A DNA stretch of 64,000 nucleotides, taken from Propioniciclava sinopodophylli. Lineage in GTDB: Bacteria; Actinomycetota; Actinomycetes; Propionibacteriales; Propionibacteriaceae. The notes under the pieces are model-generated. The model searched no databases. It saw only the letters and a list, made by a program, of their open reading frames with translations, and was not told the origin of the DNA. Position numbers and translations under genes: made by a program. The stretch is taken from contig NZ_SDMQ01000015.1 in the NCBI RefSeq assembly GCF_004324755.1, positions 1 to 64,000 on the forward strand, in the 5' to 3' direction. Below are positions 17,145-25,311 of this stretch, in pieces (the first letter of the stretch is position 1; each line of letters starts with the position of its first letter).

Positions 17145-18833
17145 ATGAAGGAATCGACCCTACGCCTGCGCTACTGGCGCATCGTCCTCTTCTTCGGTCG
17201 GGTGGTCTTCGGCTTCATCGCGTGGGAGGTGGTCGGCCCCCGTCTGGGGCTCCGCCGGCTCGCGGAGCGGACGCGCGAGCGGCGCCTCCAGCAGGCCGCG
17301 GCACGCTTCCGCGTGCTGGCCATCGCCCTCGGCGGGCTCATGATCAAGCTGGGCCAGTTCCTGTCGTCCCGACTCGACGTGCTCCCACGGTCCATCACGA
17401 ACGAGCTGTCGGGCCTCCAGGACGAGGTGCCCGCCGAGGAACTCGACGCTCTGCTCTCCGTCGCCACGGCCGAGCTCGGTGGTTCCCTGTCGCAGCACTT
17501 CGCCTGGTTCGACGAGGAACCGCTCGCCGCCGCTTCCCTGGGGCAGGCGCACCGTGCCCGGCTGCGCGACGCGGACGCGGACGAACTAGGGTTCCGCGAC
17601 GTCGTGGTCAAGATCCAGCGGCCGCACATCCAGCAGGTGATCGAGGTCGACCTTGCCGCCCTGCGTCGGGTCGGTCGGTGGCTCACCCGCTATCGCCCCA
17701 TCGCGTCGCGGGCCAACGTGCCGGGGCTCGTCGAGGAGTTCGCCCACACCTCGCTGAACGAGGTGGATTACCTCGCCGAGGCGGCGAACGCCGAGCGGTT
17801 CGCGGAGAACTTCGCCGCCGACGCGCGCGTCAAGGTGCCGCGCATCGTGTGGGAACTCACCAGCCGTCGCGTGCTGACCTTGGAGGACGTCTCGGCCATC
17901 AAGATCGCCGACCACGCCGCCATCTCCGCCGCGGGGATCGATCGTGGGCAGGTCGCCACCGTGCTGGTCGAGAGCTACCTGCAACAGATCTTCCGGGACT
18001 CCTTCGTCCACCTCGACCCCCACCCCGGCAACCTGTTCGTCACGCCGATCACCGACCCCGCCCCCGGCGAGCCGGCCTGGAGGCTCACCTTCATCGACTT
18101 CGGCATGATGGGCGAGGTCCCCGAGAACCTCCGCGAGGGCCTGACCGAAGCGCTGATCTCCGTCGGCCTGCGCGACGGTGCCCGTGCCGTGCGGTCGATG
18201 GAGATCCTGGACGTCATCCTTCCCGGCGCCGACATGCACCTGATCGAGCGGGCGTCCACGGAGGTATTCGCCCGGTTCGGCGGGATGAGCATGGACGAGT
18301 TGGTCAACGTCCCCCCCGAGGAGATGATCGAGTTCGCCAGGCAGTTCCGCGAACTGGTCTTCGAACTGCCCTTCCAGGTGCCCGACGACATGCTGATGCT
18401 CGGCCGATCGGTGGGGATCCTTTCGGGCGTCGCGACCGGCCTGAAGCCGAGCTTCAACGTCTGGGCGGTGCTCACGCCATACGCAGCCACACTCGTGTCC
18501 GGCGAGGGCGGGCTGTCCGTGGACCGGATCGTCAAGGAGGCGGCCGACCTCGGCCGGGCCCTCCTGGCGCTGCCGGGGCGGGTCGACCGCGTCCTTACCA
18601 GCGCCGAGCGGGGCGAGCTCACGGTGCGGACGCCACGGGTGACGGCCCAGGTGGAGCGCCTCAACCGCACGGCCCGCGGGACGAACGGGGTGCTCGTCTT
18701 CGCGGCGCTGCTCCTCGCGGGCGCGGTCGTGCTCGCGACGGATCCGGTGTTGGGTCGGTGGTTGATGGGGCTGTCCGCGGCGCCGCTGCTGTGGGCGATG
18801 ATCGCCGGGCGCCCCCCGCGTCCGTTCCACTGA
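17145..18833 (+). CDS. ABC1/UbiB (AarF) family atypical kinase
   Basis: A 562-aa protein of the ABC1/ADCK/UbiB family. It has the KxGQ motif (MIKLGQFLSSR, ~residue 66), a VVVKIQRP Lys strand, NEVDYLAEAANAE, the catalytic HLDPHPGN and metal-binding FIDFGMMGE. The C-terminus has two hydrophobic helices (~residues 510-525 and 532-550), anchoring it in the membrane as in UbiB. The family supports isoprenoid-quinone synthesis or lipid homeostasis; in actinobacteria the partner would be menaquinone metabolism. It is downstream of padR on the same strand. Confidence 0.85.
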   Translation: MKESTLRLRYWRIVLFFGRVVFGFIAWEVVGPRLGLRRLAERTRERRLQQAAARFRVLAIALGGLMIKLGQFLSSRLDVLPRSITNELSGLQDEVPAEELDALLSVATAELGGSLSQHFAWFDEEPLAAASLGQAHRARLRDADADELGFRDVVVKIQRPHIQQVIEVDLAALRRVGRWLTRYRPIASRANVPGLVEEFAHTSLNEVDYLAEAANAERFAENFAADARVKVPRIVWELTSRRVLTLEDVSAIKIADHAAISAAGIDRGQVATVLVESYLQQIFRDSFVHLDPHPGNLFVTPITDPAPGEPAWRLTFIDFGMMGEVPENLREGLTEALISVGLRDGARAVRSMEILDVILPGADMHLIERASTEVFARFGGMSMDELVNVPPEEMIEFARQFRELVFELPFQVPDDMLMLGRSVGILSGVATGLKPSFNVWAVLTPYAATLVSGEGGLSVDRIVKEAADLGRALLALPGRVDRVLTSAERGELTVRTPRVTAQVERLNRTARGTNGVLVFAALLLAGAVVLATDPVLGRWLMGLSAAPLLWAMIAGRPPRPFH

Positions 18834-18834
18834 G

Positions 18835-18888
18835 GGCCTCGCACCGCGGAGGCCGCCGCCAGGAACCCGGATGAAACTCGCGGGTTCC
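18835..18888 (+). terminator. Two tandem hairpins after the UbiB gene
   Basis: GGCCTC/GAGGCC (18835-18854, 8-base loop) and GGAACCCG/CGGGTTCC (18862-18888) follow the stop codon directly. Neither has a T-run, which is usual in GC-rich actinobacteria. They probably end the padR-ubiB transcript. Confidence 0.5.
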
Positions 18889-18933
18889 GGCGTTGGGGAG
18901 GAGGACAGCGCACCTCGACGACGAAGGATCAGC

Positions 18934-19416
18934 ATGCCGACCCTGTACGACTTCACCGCCACGACCATCACCGGCCAGGAGCGCAACCTGGCCGACTACC
19001 GCGGGAACGTCGTGCTCGTCGTGAACACCGCGTCCAAGTGCGGCTTGGCGCCCCAGTTCGCCGGGTTGGAGGAGCTGTACAAACGGCACGCCGACGCCGG
19101 CCTCGTCGTGCTGGGGTTCCCGAGCGACCAGTTCATGAATCAGGAGTTCGGCGACGACGCGCAGATCGCCGAGCACTGTCAGCTCAACTACGGGGTCTCG
19201 TTCCCGATGTTCTCCAAGGTGGACGTCAACGGCAAGGGCGCCCACCCGGTGTTCCAGTGGCTGCGCAAGGAGACCGGCGGCCTGCTGGGCGACGCGATCA
19301 AGTGGAACTTCACCAAGTTCCTCGTCGACCGCGAGGGTCGCGTCGTGCGGCGGTACGCGCCCACCGTCGAGCCCGCGCAGATCGAGGCCGACCTCGTGAA
19401 GGCGCTCGCGGGCTGA
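18934..19416 (+). CDS. Glutathione/thioredoxin peroxidase (GPx family)
   Basis: A 160-aa single-domain thiol peroxidase, the usual bacterial GPx length. The peroxidatic residue is C36 in NTASKCGLAPQF, a cysteine rather than selenocysteine. The Gln and Trp-Asn of the active site are in FPSDQFMNQEF and KWNFTKFLVD. Actinobacteria generally lack glutathione, so thioredoxin or mycothiol systems probably reduce it. RBS AAGGA. It stands alone behind the hairpins of the upstream operon. Confidence 0.9.
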   Translation: MPTLYDFTATTITGQERNLADYRGNVVLVVNTASKCGLAPQFAGLEELYKRHADAGLVVLGFPSDQFMNQEFGDDAQIAEHCQLNYGVSFPMFSKVDVNGKGAHPVFQWLRKETGGLLGDAIKWNFTKFLVDREGRVVRRYAPTVEPAQIEADLVKALAG

Positions 19417-19469
19417 TCACAGGGGAGACGCCTGAGCTGGCGCTATCGTCGCGTAGCAGTCTCCGCGGG

Positions 19470-19783
19470 GTCAGAGGCCCATCGCTGCACGGAGTTGGCG
19501 GTGAAGTCGGGTCGCGTCAGCCCCGCCGACGCGGCCAAGACGCTGGTGGCATTCGCCAACGCGGACGGCGGGACGCTGCTCGTCGGCATCCATGACGGCG
19601 AGGTGGACGGGGTCTCTCGTCGTGCGCGTGGACCCCGGAGACCACGTGCGCACGCTCACCAATGGCCAGTGCCTGCTCCGCATCGGGGACGAGTGCCGCC
19701 GCCTCGGCACGGCACAGCACCAGGAGCTCTTGTTCGACCGCGGTGCGGCGCCGTCTGACTCGACCGCCGTGCCCGACCTCACC
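19470..19783 (+). pseudogene. Remnant of an AlbA_2 (Schlafen AAA_4-like) DNA-binding regulator
   Basis: One frame gives ADAAKTLVAFANADGGTLLV followed by GIHDGEVDGV. A second frame, from ~19618, gives VVRVDPGDHVRTLTNGQCLL, RIGDECRRLG and QELLFDRG. These are the start and end of the AlbA_2 domain found in divergent AAA-4 transcriptional regulators. The middle of the domain is missing and the frame changes at the join, so this is a deletion derivative. No C-terminal wHTH or ATPase part follows. Confidence 0.65.
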
Positions 19784-19813
19784 ACCTACTGCAACATTGA
19801 TGTTGCAGTAGGT
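19784..19813. repeat. Perfect 30-bp palindrome
   Basis: ACCTACTGCAACAT, spacer TG, then ATGTTGCAGTAGGT: two perfect 14-base arms. It sits exactly between the AlbA_2 and sbcD remnants. It could be an orphan operator of a repressor-type regulator, or the end of a lost mobile element. Confidence 0.7.
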
Positions 19814-19814
19814 C

Positions 19815-20164
19815 CCGGCCTCAGTCATCGACGTGCCCATTACCTCGGCCAAACGGCTGCGGACGGTCACCGGCACCGTGGCGGAGCTCCGCAAGCTGGC
19901 TGGCGATCTGGGCGACGACTATCTACGCGTGGTCGTGAAGGAACCAACCCGGGCGGGACTACGCGACGAGGTGGTCGAGGCCCTTCCCAACACGCTGGAG
20001 ATCCGTATCGACCCCGCGTTCATCAAGGCCGGACCAACTCCCCCTCCGCTCATGTCGGCAAGTCGCCGCGCGAGCTGTTCGCCACCTACTGCGAGCAGGT
20101 CGGCATCGACGATGCCCGGGTCGCCGCCTTGTTCGATGATCTCTACGACGAGAGCACGAGGTAA
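19815..20164 (+). pseudogene. sbcD: sbcD remnant (exonuclease SbcCD nuclease subunit, C-terminal part)
   Basis: The reading VPITSAKRLRTVTGTVAELR continues through DDYLRVVVKEPTRAGLRDEV and ALPNTLEIRIDPAF, the capping domain of SbcD. The frame then shifts at a run of five C (20040-20044) into GKSPRELFATYCEQVG and FDDLYDESTR before TAA. The entire phosphoesterase domain that should precede it is missing. The stop lies just before the sbcC start, the normal sbcD-sbcC order. The 3' shift may be a homopolymer error, but the loss of the 5' half is real. Confidence 0.75.
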
Positions 20165-20167
20165 GCC

Positions 20168-22550
20168 ATGCGCCCGGTTCGCCTGGAGATGGAGGGCTTC
20201 GCCTCCTTCCGTTCCGCTACCACGGTCGACTTCATGGAGGCCGACTACTTCGCGCTCGTCGGGCCCACCGGCTCGGGCAAGTCAACGGTAATCGACGCCA
20301 TGGTGTTCGCTCTCTATGGCACCGCTCCCCGCTGGGGTCGTTTGAACGCCATCGCGAACGCCTTGGCGCCCACCTCAACCAAGGGCACCGTACGACTCGT
20401 ATTCGACGTCGGTACGCGCCGCTATCAGATCGCTCGCGAGGTATGTCGCGTCGGCAGTGCGGGTGAAGTGCTGCAGAAGGGTGCATTCCTCGAGCGATTC
20501 CTGGACCCCTCAGCAACGAGCGTGAAGAGTGACGAGGTACAGACGGTCGCCGCTGAGCTGCTTGAGGTCAAGAGCGCGGTCGAACAGCTGGTCGGTCTAG
20601 ACCTCAAGCAGTTCACCCAAGCAGTGGTTCTCCCGCAGGGACGCTTTGCGGAGTTCCTGAGTGCCAAGTCGTCAGACCGTCAGGACATCTTGCTCAAGCT
20701 GCTCGGCGCGGACCGGTACGAACGGGTGCACAAGGCCGCCGCCGAGCGCCAACGGGACGCTGAGGCGCAGGCCGCCCAAGTTGCGGCATTGCTGGAGGAG
20801 ACCGGCACCGCCACGCCGGCTGTCGAGCACGAGTCCGTCGCGCGTGTGGCTGAGCTGAAGGCTCTTCACGCCGAGGTCGAGCATGGGCTCGAGGCCTTGG
20901 CCGTACTCCGCTCCACTGCTCATGAAGCGGAGGGTCGTCGACAGCATCTGGAGGACAGGGCAGCCACGCTCGGCGGCGTCGAGGCGCCGACAGGGGTCGC
21001 CGACCTCGGTGTGCGGGCCGAATCACTGGCGCGCTCGTTGGCCGAGGCCCGCGAGGCCGAGTCGGTGGCCGTCGAGGCGTCGGACGCCGCCCGGGAGGCG
21101 CTGGAGGCCTTGGGGGCACGAGGCGCTTGGGAGAGGCTGCGCGATTAGTGGAAGGAGTCGACGTCGCTCGCCGATAGTCTGCCCGGGCTCCGGGAGACCG
21201 CCGAGGCGGCTCGGGCAGAGGTCGCCCGCACCGAGGCCGAGCGCGAGCGGGCTGACCTAGCCGCCCGGGCAGGCGACCAGACTGCCGAGCAGGCGGAGGT
21301 CGCCCAGAACGAGGCTCAGGCTGCCCTTGCCGAGGCGCAGCAGCGCCGCGCGGGCCCTCGTGGCCGTCACCCGACCCGATGGCGTGGGTGAGCTGGCCGG
21401 CAAGATGCACCAGGCGGCAGCCGCGCTCACGAGGGCCGAAGCGAAGCTCACCGACGCCGAACGGGCCGACGATGAGGCCCGGGCTGGGCGGGTTCAGGCC
21501 GGCGACGCCGCAGAGACGCGCCAGTCGCTCGGGTTGCTGCAGCAGCGGGCGTCCGTGGTGGAGGAGATCGGACGCCTCGCGGTAGAGCGCGACGCCGCCG
21601 GCGCGCAGCTGGCCGCACGGCAGACCGCCCTGGACGCCGCCCAGCGTGTCCTCGACGAGGCGGCCCAGCACGTGCACGCCGCGCAGGCGGCCGGTCTGGC
21701 CGCCGACCTCCGGACACAACTCACCGTGGGCGAGGACTGTCCCGTGTGTGACCGGCGCGTCGACGCACTGCCCGCCACTCTCGATGCGCTCGACCTCGCA
21801 CCGGCCAGAGCGGCGGAGTTGGACGCGCGGGCCGCCGTCAAGGCGGCGGACCGAAGCGTGCGCGAGGCCGACAGACTCGCCACGCATCTGGCGGCCCAGC
21901 TCGCAGGAAGCCACCGCACGCTGGAGGATCTCGAGCGCTCGCTCGCCGACGCCCATCCCGGGGCCGACCTCGCGTCCCTCGCGTCGTTCCTCGCTGACCG
22001 CCTTGGCGGCATCGCCGCTGCGGAGGGGCGCGCTTCCGAGACGGACGCCGCCCTCAAGGTCGCCCGTAGGGAGCGCGGGGAAGCCCAGGCACGGGTAACC
22101 GAACTCCGGGCGTCGTACGATGCCGGGTGGCGACAGTTCCGCGTTAAGCGTGCGGGCCTGCTGGCGTGGGGGTGCCCGACAGACGAGCCGGCAGACCTCG
22201 TCGAAGCGTGGGGCGTCCTCGCCGACTGGGTCGGCCAGGAGGTCGGGCGAGTCGACAACGACACCCTCCCCGCGCTCGCGGCGCGATCGGAGGAAACTGC
22301 CGAGGCGCTCGGCGCTGCAACCGACCTCGCCCGGCTGGGGCGCGAACGTCGCCGGGAGGCCGAGGCGGCAGCTACACAGGCCGCCCGGGTGGACACCAGT
22401 GCGTCCGACAGCGTAGCCCGAGCCGAGGCGCGGTCCCTGGCGCTCGGCACCCTGCCCACCGAACAGGCTGATGCGGACGCGGTGGCCGACGCGCTGGAGC
22501 GACTGTCCGCCGCGGAGGCTACGGGAAAGGAGGCGCGCGAAAGGCTGGCT
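20168..22550 (+). pseudogene. sbcC: sbcC pseudogene (exonuclease SbcCD ATPase subunit)
   Basis: The N-terminal ATPase half is clear: ALVGPTGSGKSTVIDAMVFA (Walker A), then QFTQAVVLPQGRFAEFL (Q-loop region) and a long coiled coil. An in-frame TAG at 21146-21148 stops it after 326 aa. The same frame continues as coiled coil until ~21345, where a one-base shift leads into a second coiled coil with the zinc-hook CPVC (~21745-21760). Coiled coil ends near 22550, and the C-terminal lobe with signature and Walker B is absent. With sbcD also broken, this strain lacks SbcCD from this locus. Confidence 0.85.
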
Positions 22551-22865
22551 GACCCGCAGGTCGCCGGCCGCCACGGCCTCGGCCCACTCCCGAGCGCCGG
22601 TCGCGAGCGCGAGCCAGGTGACGGCATCCGTCTCCACGACGTTCGGTGGGGTGCCACGGGTGTGGGTGGGCCTTCGATGCACTGGACGGCGCCGAACGGG
22701 TGCACGCGCACCTCGACGCTGCGGCCCGGGGCGCGCGCGCCGAGCTCCTCGAGGGTGAAGCGCACGGCCGTGGCGAGTGTGGTGCGGTCGACGGCATCCG
22801 GATCGAAGAGCCACGCGGTGAGTGCTGACTCACCCGCGGCGGGGTCGGTGCGGCGGGGGAGGCAT
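22550..22865 (-). pseudogene. Sterol carrier family protein remnant
   Basis: Leftward readings in neighbouring frames give TDPAAGESALTAWL, AVRFTLEELGARAPGRSVEV, HPFGAVQCIEG, then THTRGTPPNVVETDAVTWLA and WAEAVAAGDLRVS. This is the order of a small actinobacterial sterol-carrier family protein. Frame changes occur at a G5 run (22855-22859) and near 22665. The last residues are replaced by the tail of sbcC at ~22550, so a deletion has fused the 3' ends of two convergent genes. Confidence 0.65.
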
Positions 22866-22875
22866 GGTGCCGACG

Positions 22876-23520
22876 CTACCCGCGAGGACTGACGTGCAGG
22901 GCGACGAAGGTGTCGACGGCCCGCTCGGCGTGGTCGCGGATCTCGTCGGCCACGGGCGGGCGATCGCCGAGGAGGACACGGATCTGGGTGTCACGCACGA
23001 CGAGCCCGAAGAAGGTTCGGTAGGCCTCGCCGGGGTCGGGGACACGGAGGATGCGGTGTTTGTCGAGGTGCGCCAGGTATCGCTCGACGACCGGGCCGAT
23101 ACGTTGCCGGCCCGACTGGAGCAGCCGATCGGACAACGCGGCTGACGTCATGGCCGCCCGGTTGAGCGACACCGACGGTTCGCTGGTCAGCAGCCGCAGA
23201 AGCGACTCGGCGTAGTTGGCAAGAGTGTCGCGCGCGTCGTCCACGGTTGTGGCGTCGGCCGCGAGAGCTGCCTCGACGCGCTGCGCGGAGTCGTCGGCGG
23301 TCGCCTCGATCACGGCGCCGATGAGGTCATCGCGGGTGCCGAACCAGGCGTACAGAGTCTCCTTCGAGGCGCCCGCGCGGCGAGCCACACCCTCCATCGT
23401 CAGGCCGGCGGCGTCACGCTCGACGAGTTCGTCTCGGGCCGCCACGATCACCTCCGCACGACGACGCTCGCGAAGCTCTCGCGGCAGACGGCCACGGCGG
23501 GGGGCGGATGACGTGCTCAC
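22876..23520 (-). CDS. TetR-family transcriptional regulator
   Basis: A 214-aa regulator with an N-terminal TetR helix-turn-helix (LTMEGVARRAGASKETLYAW, ~residues 39-58) and a helical ligand-binding domain. I start at GTG 23520; the longer reading from 23565 would overlap the divergent promoter. It is divergent from a DUF1772 membrane protein. The 67-base gap holds an inverted repeat likely to be its operator, so the membrane protein is its probable target. Confidence 0.87.
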   Translation of the reverse strand: MSTSSAPRRGRLPRELRERRRAEVIVAARDELVERDAAGLTMEGVARRAGASKETLYAWFGTRDDLIGAVIEATADDSAQRVEAALAADATTVDDARDTLANYAESLLRLLTSEPSVSLNRAAMTSAALSDRLLQSGRQRIGPVVERYLAHLDKHRILRVPDPGEAYRTFFGLVVRDTQIRVLLGDRPPVADEIRDHAERAVDTFVALHVSPRG

Positions 23521-23539
23521 TTGACAAATGTACCCGAAC

Positions 23540-23561
23540 GTACGGATAGTCTTTTCCGTAC
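23540..23561. promoter_or_regulatory. TetR operator candidate between divergent genes
   Basis: GTACGGA and TCCGTAC form a perfect 7-base inverted repeat with an 8-base spacer (ATAGTCTT region written 23547-23554). A TTGACA hexamer at 23521-23526 points rightward just upstream. Binding here would control both tetR and the DUF1772 gene. Confidence 0.6.
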
Positions 23562-23587
23562 CCAACCGTTCGCTTAAGGAGTGTCCC

Positions 23588-24193
23588 GTGCGTCGACCCC
23601 CTCTCCTCGTCCTGACCTCGCTCGTCGCCCTCGTGCTGACCGGCGCGATCTTCGGCTTCTTCTACGCCTGGGTCTGCTCGACCATGTGGGGCCTGGACGA
23701 CGCCGACCCGCGCGTGGCGATCGCGGCGATGCAGGCCATGAACGCCTCCGTGCGCAACGCCGTCTTCTTCCCGGCGTTCTTCCTCACCCCGGTCGCCTTG
23801 TGCGTCGCCGCGGGTGTCGCGCACCGGTACCGCCATCGGGCATCGGCCGCGTTGTTCCTCGCCGCGGCGGGCATTTACACGCTCGGCGGGCTGCTGTTGA
23901 CCATGGCGATCAACGTGCCGATGAACGAAACCCTGGGCGCGATGGCGGTTCCGGAGTCCCGGGAGGCCGCTGCACTCATCTGGGCCGACTACTCGGGCCG
24001 CTGGCAGCGCTGGAACATCACGCGAACGGTGGCCAGCGGCACCAGCCTCGTGCTCGCGACGCTGGCCATCCTTGCCCTGCGGACGTCCTCGACCGACAAG
24101 GGCCTCGGCGAGGCCGCGGCCCACGTTTCTGCGCCTCACGTGACTGCGGCTCACAGGACTGCGGCACCCGATGGCGTGGCCCGGGTCCACTGA
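23588..24193 (+). CDS. DUF1772-domain membrane protein
   Basis: A 201-aa protein with four predicted helices (~residues 7-27, 62-80, 88-110 and 158-178), the layout of DUF1772 (anthrone-oxygenase-like) proteins. NMNASVRNAVFF-like and INVPMNETLGAM segments are typical, as is the Trp/Arg-rich WADYSGRWQRWNITRT. Function in bacteria is poorly known. GTG 23588 follows AAGGAG. Its divergent TetR neighbour suggests inducible expression, perhaps against a toxic small molecule. The low-complexity tail rich in His/Ala is unusual. Confidence 0.75.
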   Translation: MRRPPLLVLTSLVALVLTGAIFGFFYAWVCSTMWGLDDADPRVAIAAMQAMNASVRNAVFFPAFFLTPVALCVAAGVAHRYRHRASAALFLAAAGIYTLGGLLLTMAINVPMNETLGAMAVPESREAAALIWADYSGRWQRWNITRTVASGTSLVLATLAILALRTSSTDKGLGEAAAHVSAPHVTAAHRTAAPDGVARVH

Positions 24194-24620
24194 TGCTCGA
24201 GTTCCTCGTGGCGTCAGTCATCGTCGTGGCCTCCCCAGGCCCAGGTGCGACGTTCACCATCGCCACCACCGCGTCGCAGGGCTGGCGCCTCGGGTGGTTC
24301 GCGGCCCTCGGATGCACGCTCGATGTCGCCCCCACCTGATCGTTGCGAGCACCGGCTTGGCCACCGTCCTTCGATCCGGCGGCGCCGCCTTCGAGGTCCT
24401 GCGCTGGGCCGATGTCACCTACCTTGCGTTCCGCGCGATCCAGGCACTGCGGAGCTGCCGCCCTCTCCCGGAGGTCCCGGACTGCGCGGTGGCTGCGCCG
24501 CCCGCGACGGAGCCGACGCTCACGGCATCCGGTGTCCTGCGACGAGCGATCACCATGAACCTGCTCAATCCCAAGCTCACCGTCTTCTTCCTGGCGTTCC
24601 TTCCCCAGTTCGCGGGACGC
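24193..24620 (+). pseudogene. LysE/RhtB exporter pseudogene
   Basis: It begins MLEFLVASVIVVASPGPGAT, the LysE-family N-terminus with its PGP motif. The frame then breaks at a run of five C (24329-24333) and continues as HLIVASTGLATVLRSGGAAF and VLRRAITMNLLNPKLTVFF. Homology stops at about 24615, roughly 60 residues short of a normal LysE, where sequence of a pglZ remnant takes over. The ATG overlaps the DUF1772 stop, so the two were probably co-expressed. Confidence 0.75.
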
Positions 24621-25219
24621 TCGCCGACCTCACCTGCGAACGACTGCGGTACGGACCGATGAAGGCGGGCTACCACGGCGGCGCAGCACCGGCCGAAGTG
24701 GTCGTTCCCGTGGCCGTTTTGGCACCCACCTCCCTGGAGCATGACCTGACGCCCGCGGCTCCGCCCGAGCCGGAGTGGTGGGAGGGTCACGTCCCCGTAG
24801 CGTCCTCGGCTCCGTCTGTGGCGCGTCCCGTCCCGACCAAGATCGCGGCGTCCGCGCAGCCGGACCTGTTCAACGACGTCCCTGAACCGACGCGCGGTCC
24901 CTCGACGACGGCCGCAGACCTGCTGGCCAGCGCCACGTACAAGGTGCAGCGCAAGCTGGTGGGGCGCCTCGCCGTCACCGATGAGGCCGTCCAGCAGCTG
25001 ATCGACGCACTCACACTTGCCCCTGACCACCGGCTTACCGCTGCCCGAGCAGCCGGAACGCTGGGGGTGCCCACCAACAGGGTTCCGATGATGGTCAGCC
25101 AGGTTGCGAAGCTGTTGAACGTCGAGGGCTACCCGGTCGTGTCGAGCGATCCCGCCACCCAGACAGTGGTGCTTGATCCTGCGTTGCTGGCCGAGCAGTA
25201 CGGGGTCCGGCTCGCTTGA
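24621..25219 (+). pseudogene. pglZ: BREX type 2 pglZ remnant (C-terminal part)
   Basis: The open frame reads ERLRYGPMKAGYHGGAAPAE and VVVPVAVLAP, the last conserved block of the PglZ alkaline-phosphatase-like domain. After a Pro-rich linker (PEPEWWEGHV) comes a C-terminal helical domain ending LLNVEGYPVVSSD and VVLDPALLAEQYGV, the style of BREX-2 PglZ C-termini. About 190 codons remain of a gene that should have about 900. The phosphatase core is gone and the 5' side is fused to the LysE remnant. The family call is from memory of BREX-2 proteins and is supported by the brxD start found just downstream. Confidence 0.65.
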
Positions 25220-25311
25220 GATTCCCGCCCTGCAAGAGCGTTCCGGTGAACAATCAGGATCTCTATACTCATCTATGGATTTCCGTTATACGGCTAGATA
25301 GAGTCTGACAC

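Noticed and set aside
24621-25219. Intact small gene from ATG 24661
   Set aside because: The PglZ-like similarity begins before this ATG and there is no ribosome-binding site, so it is a truncated gene rather than a real start.
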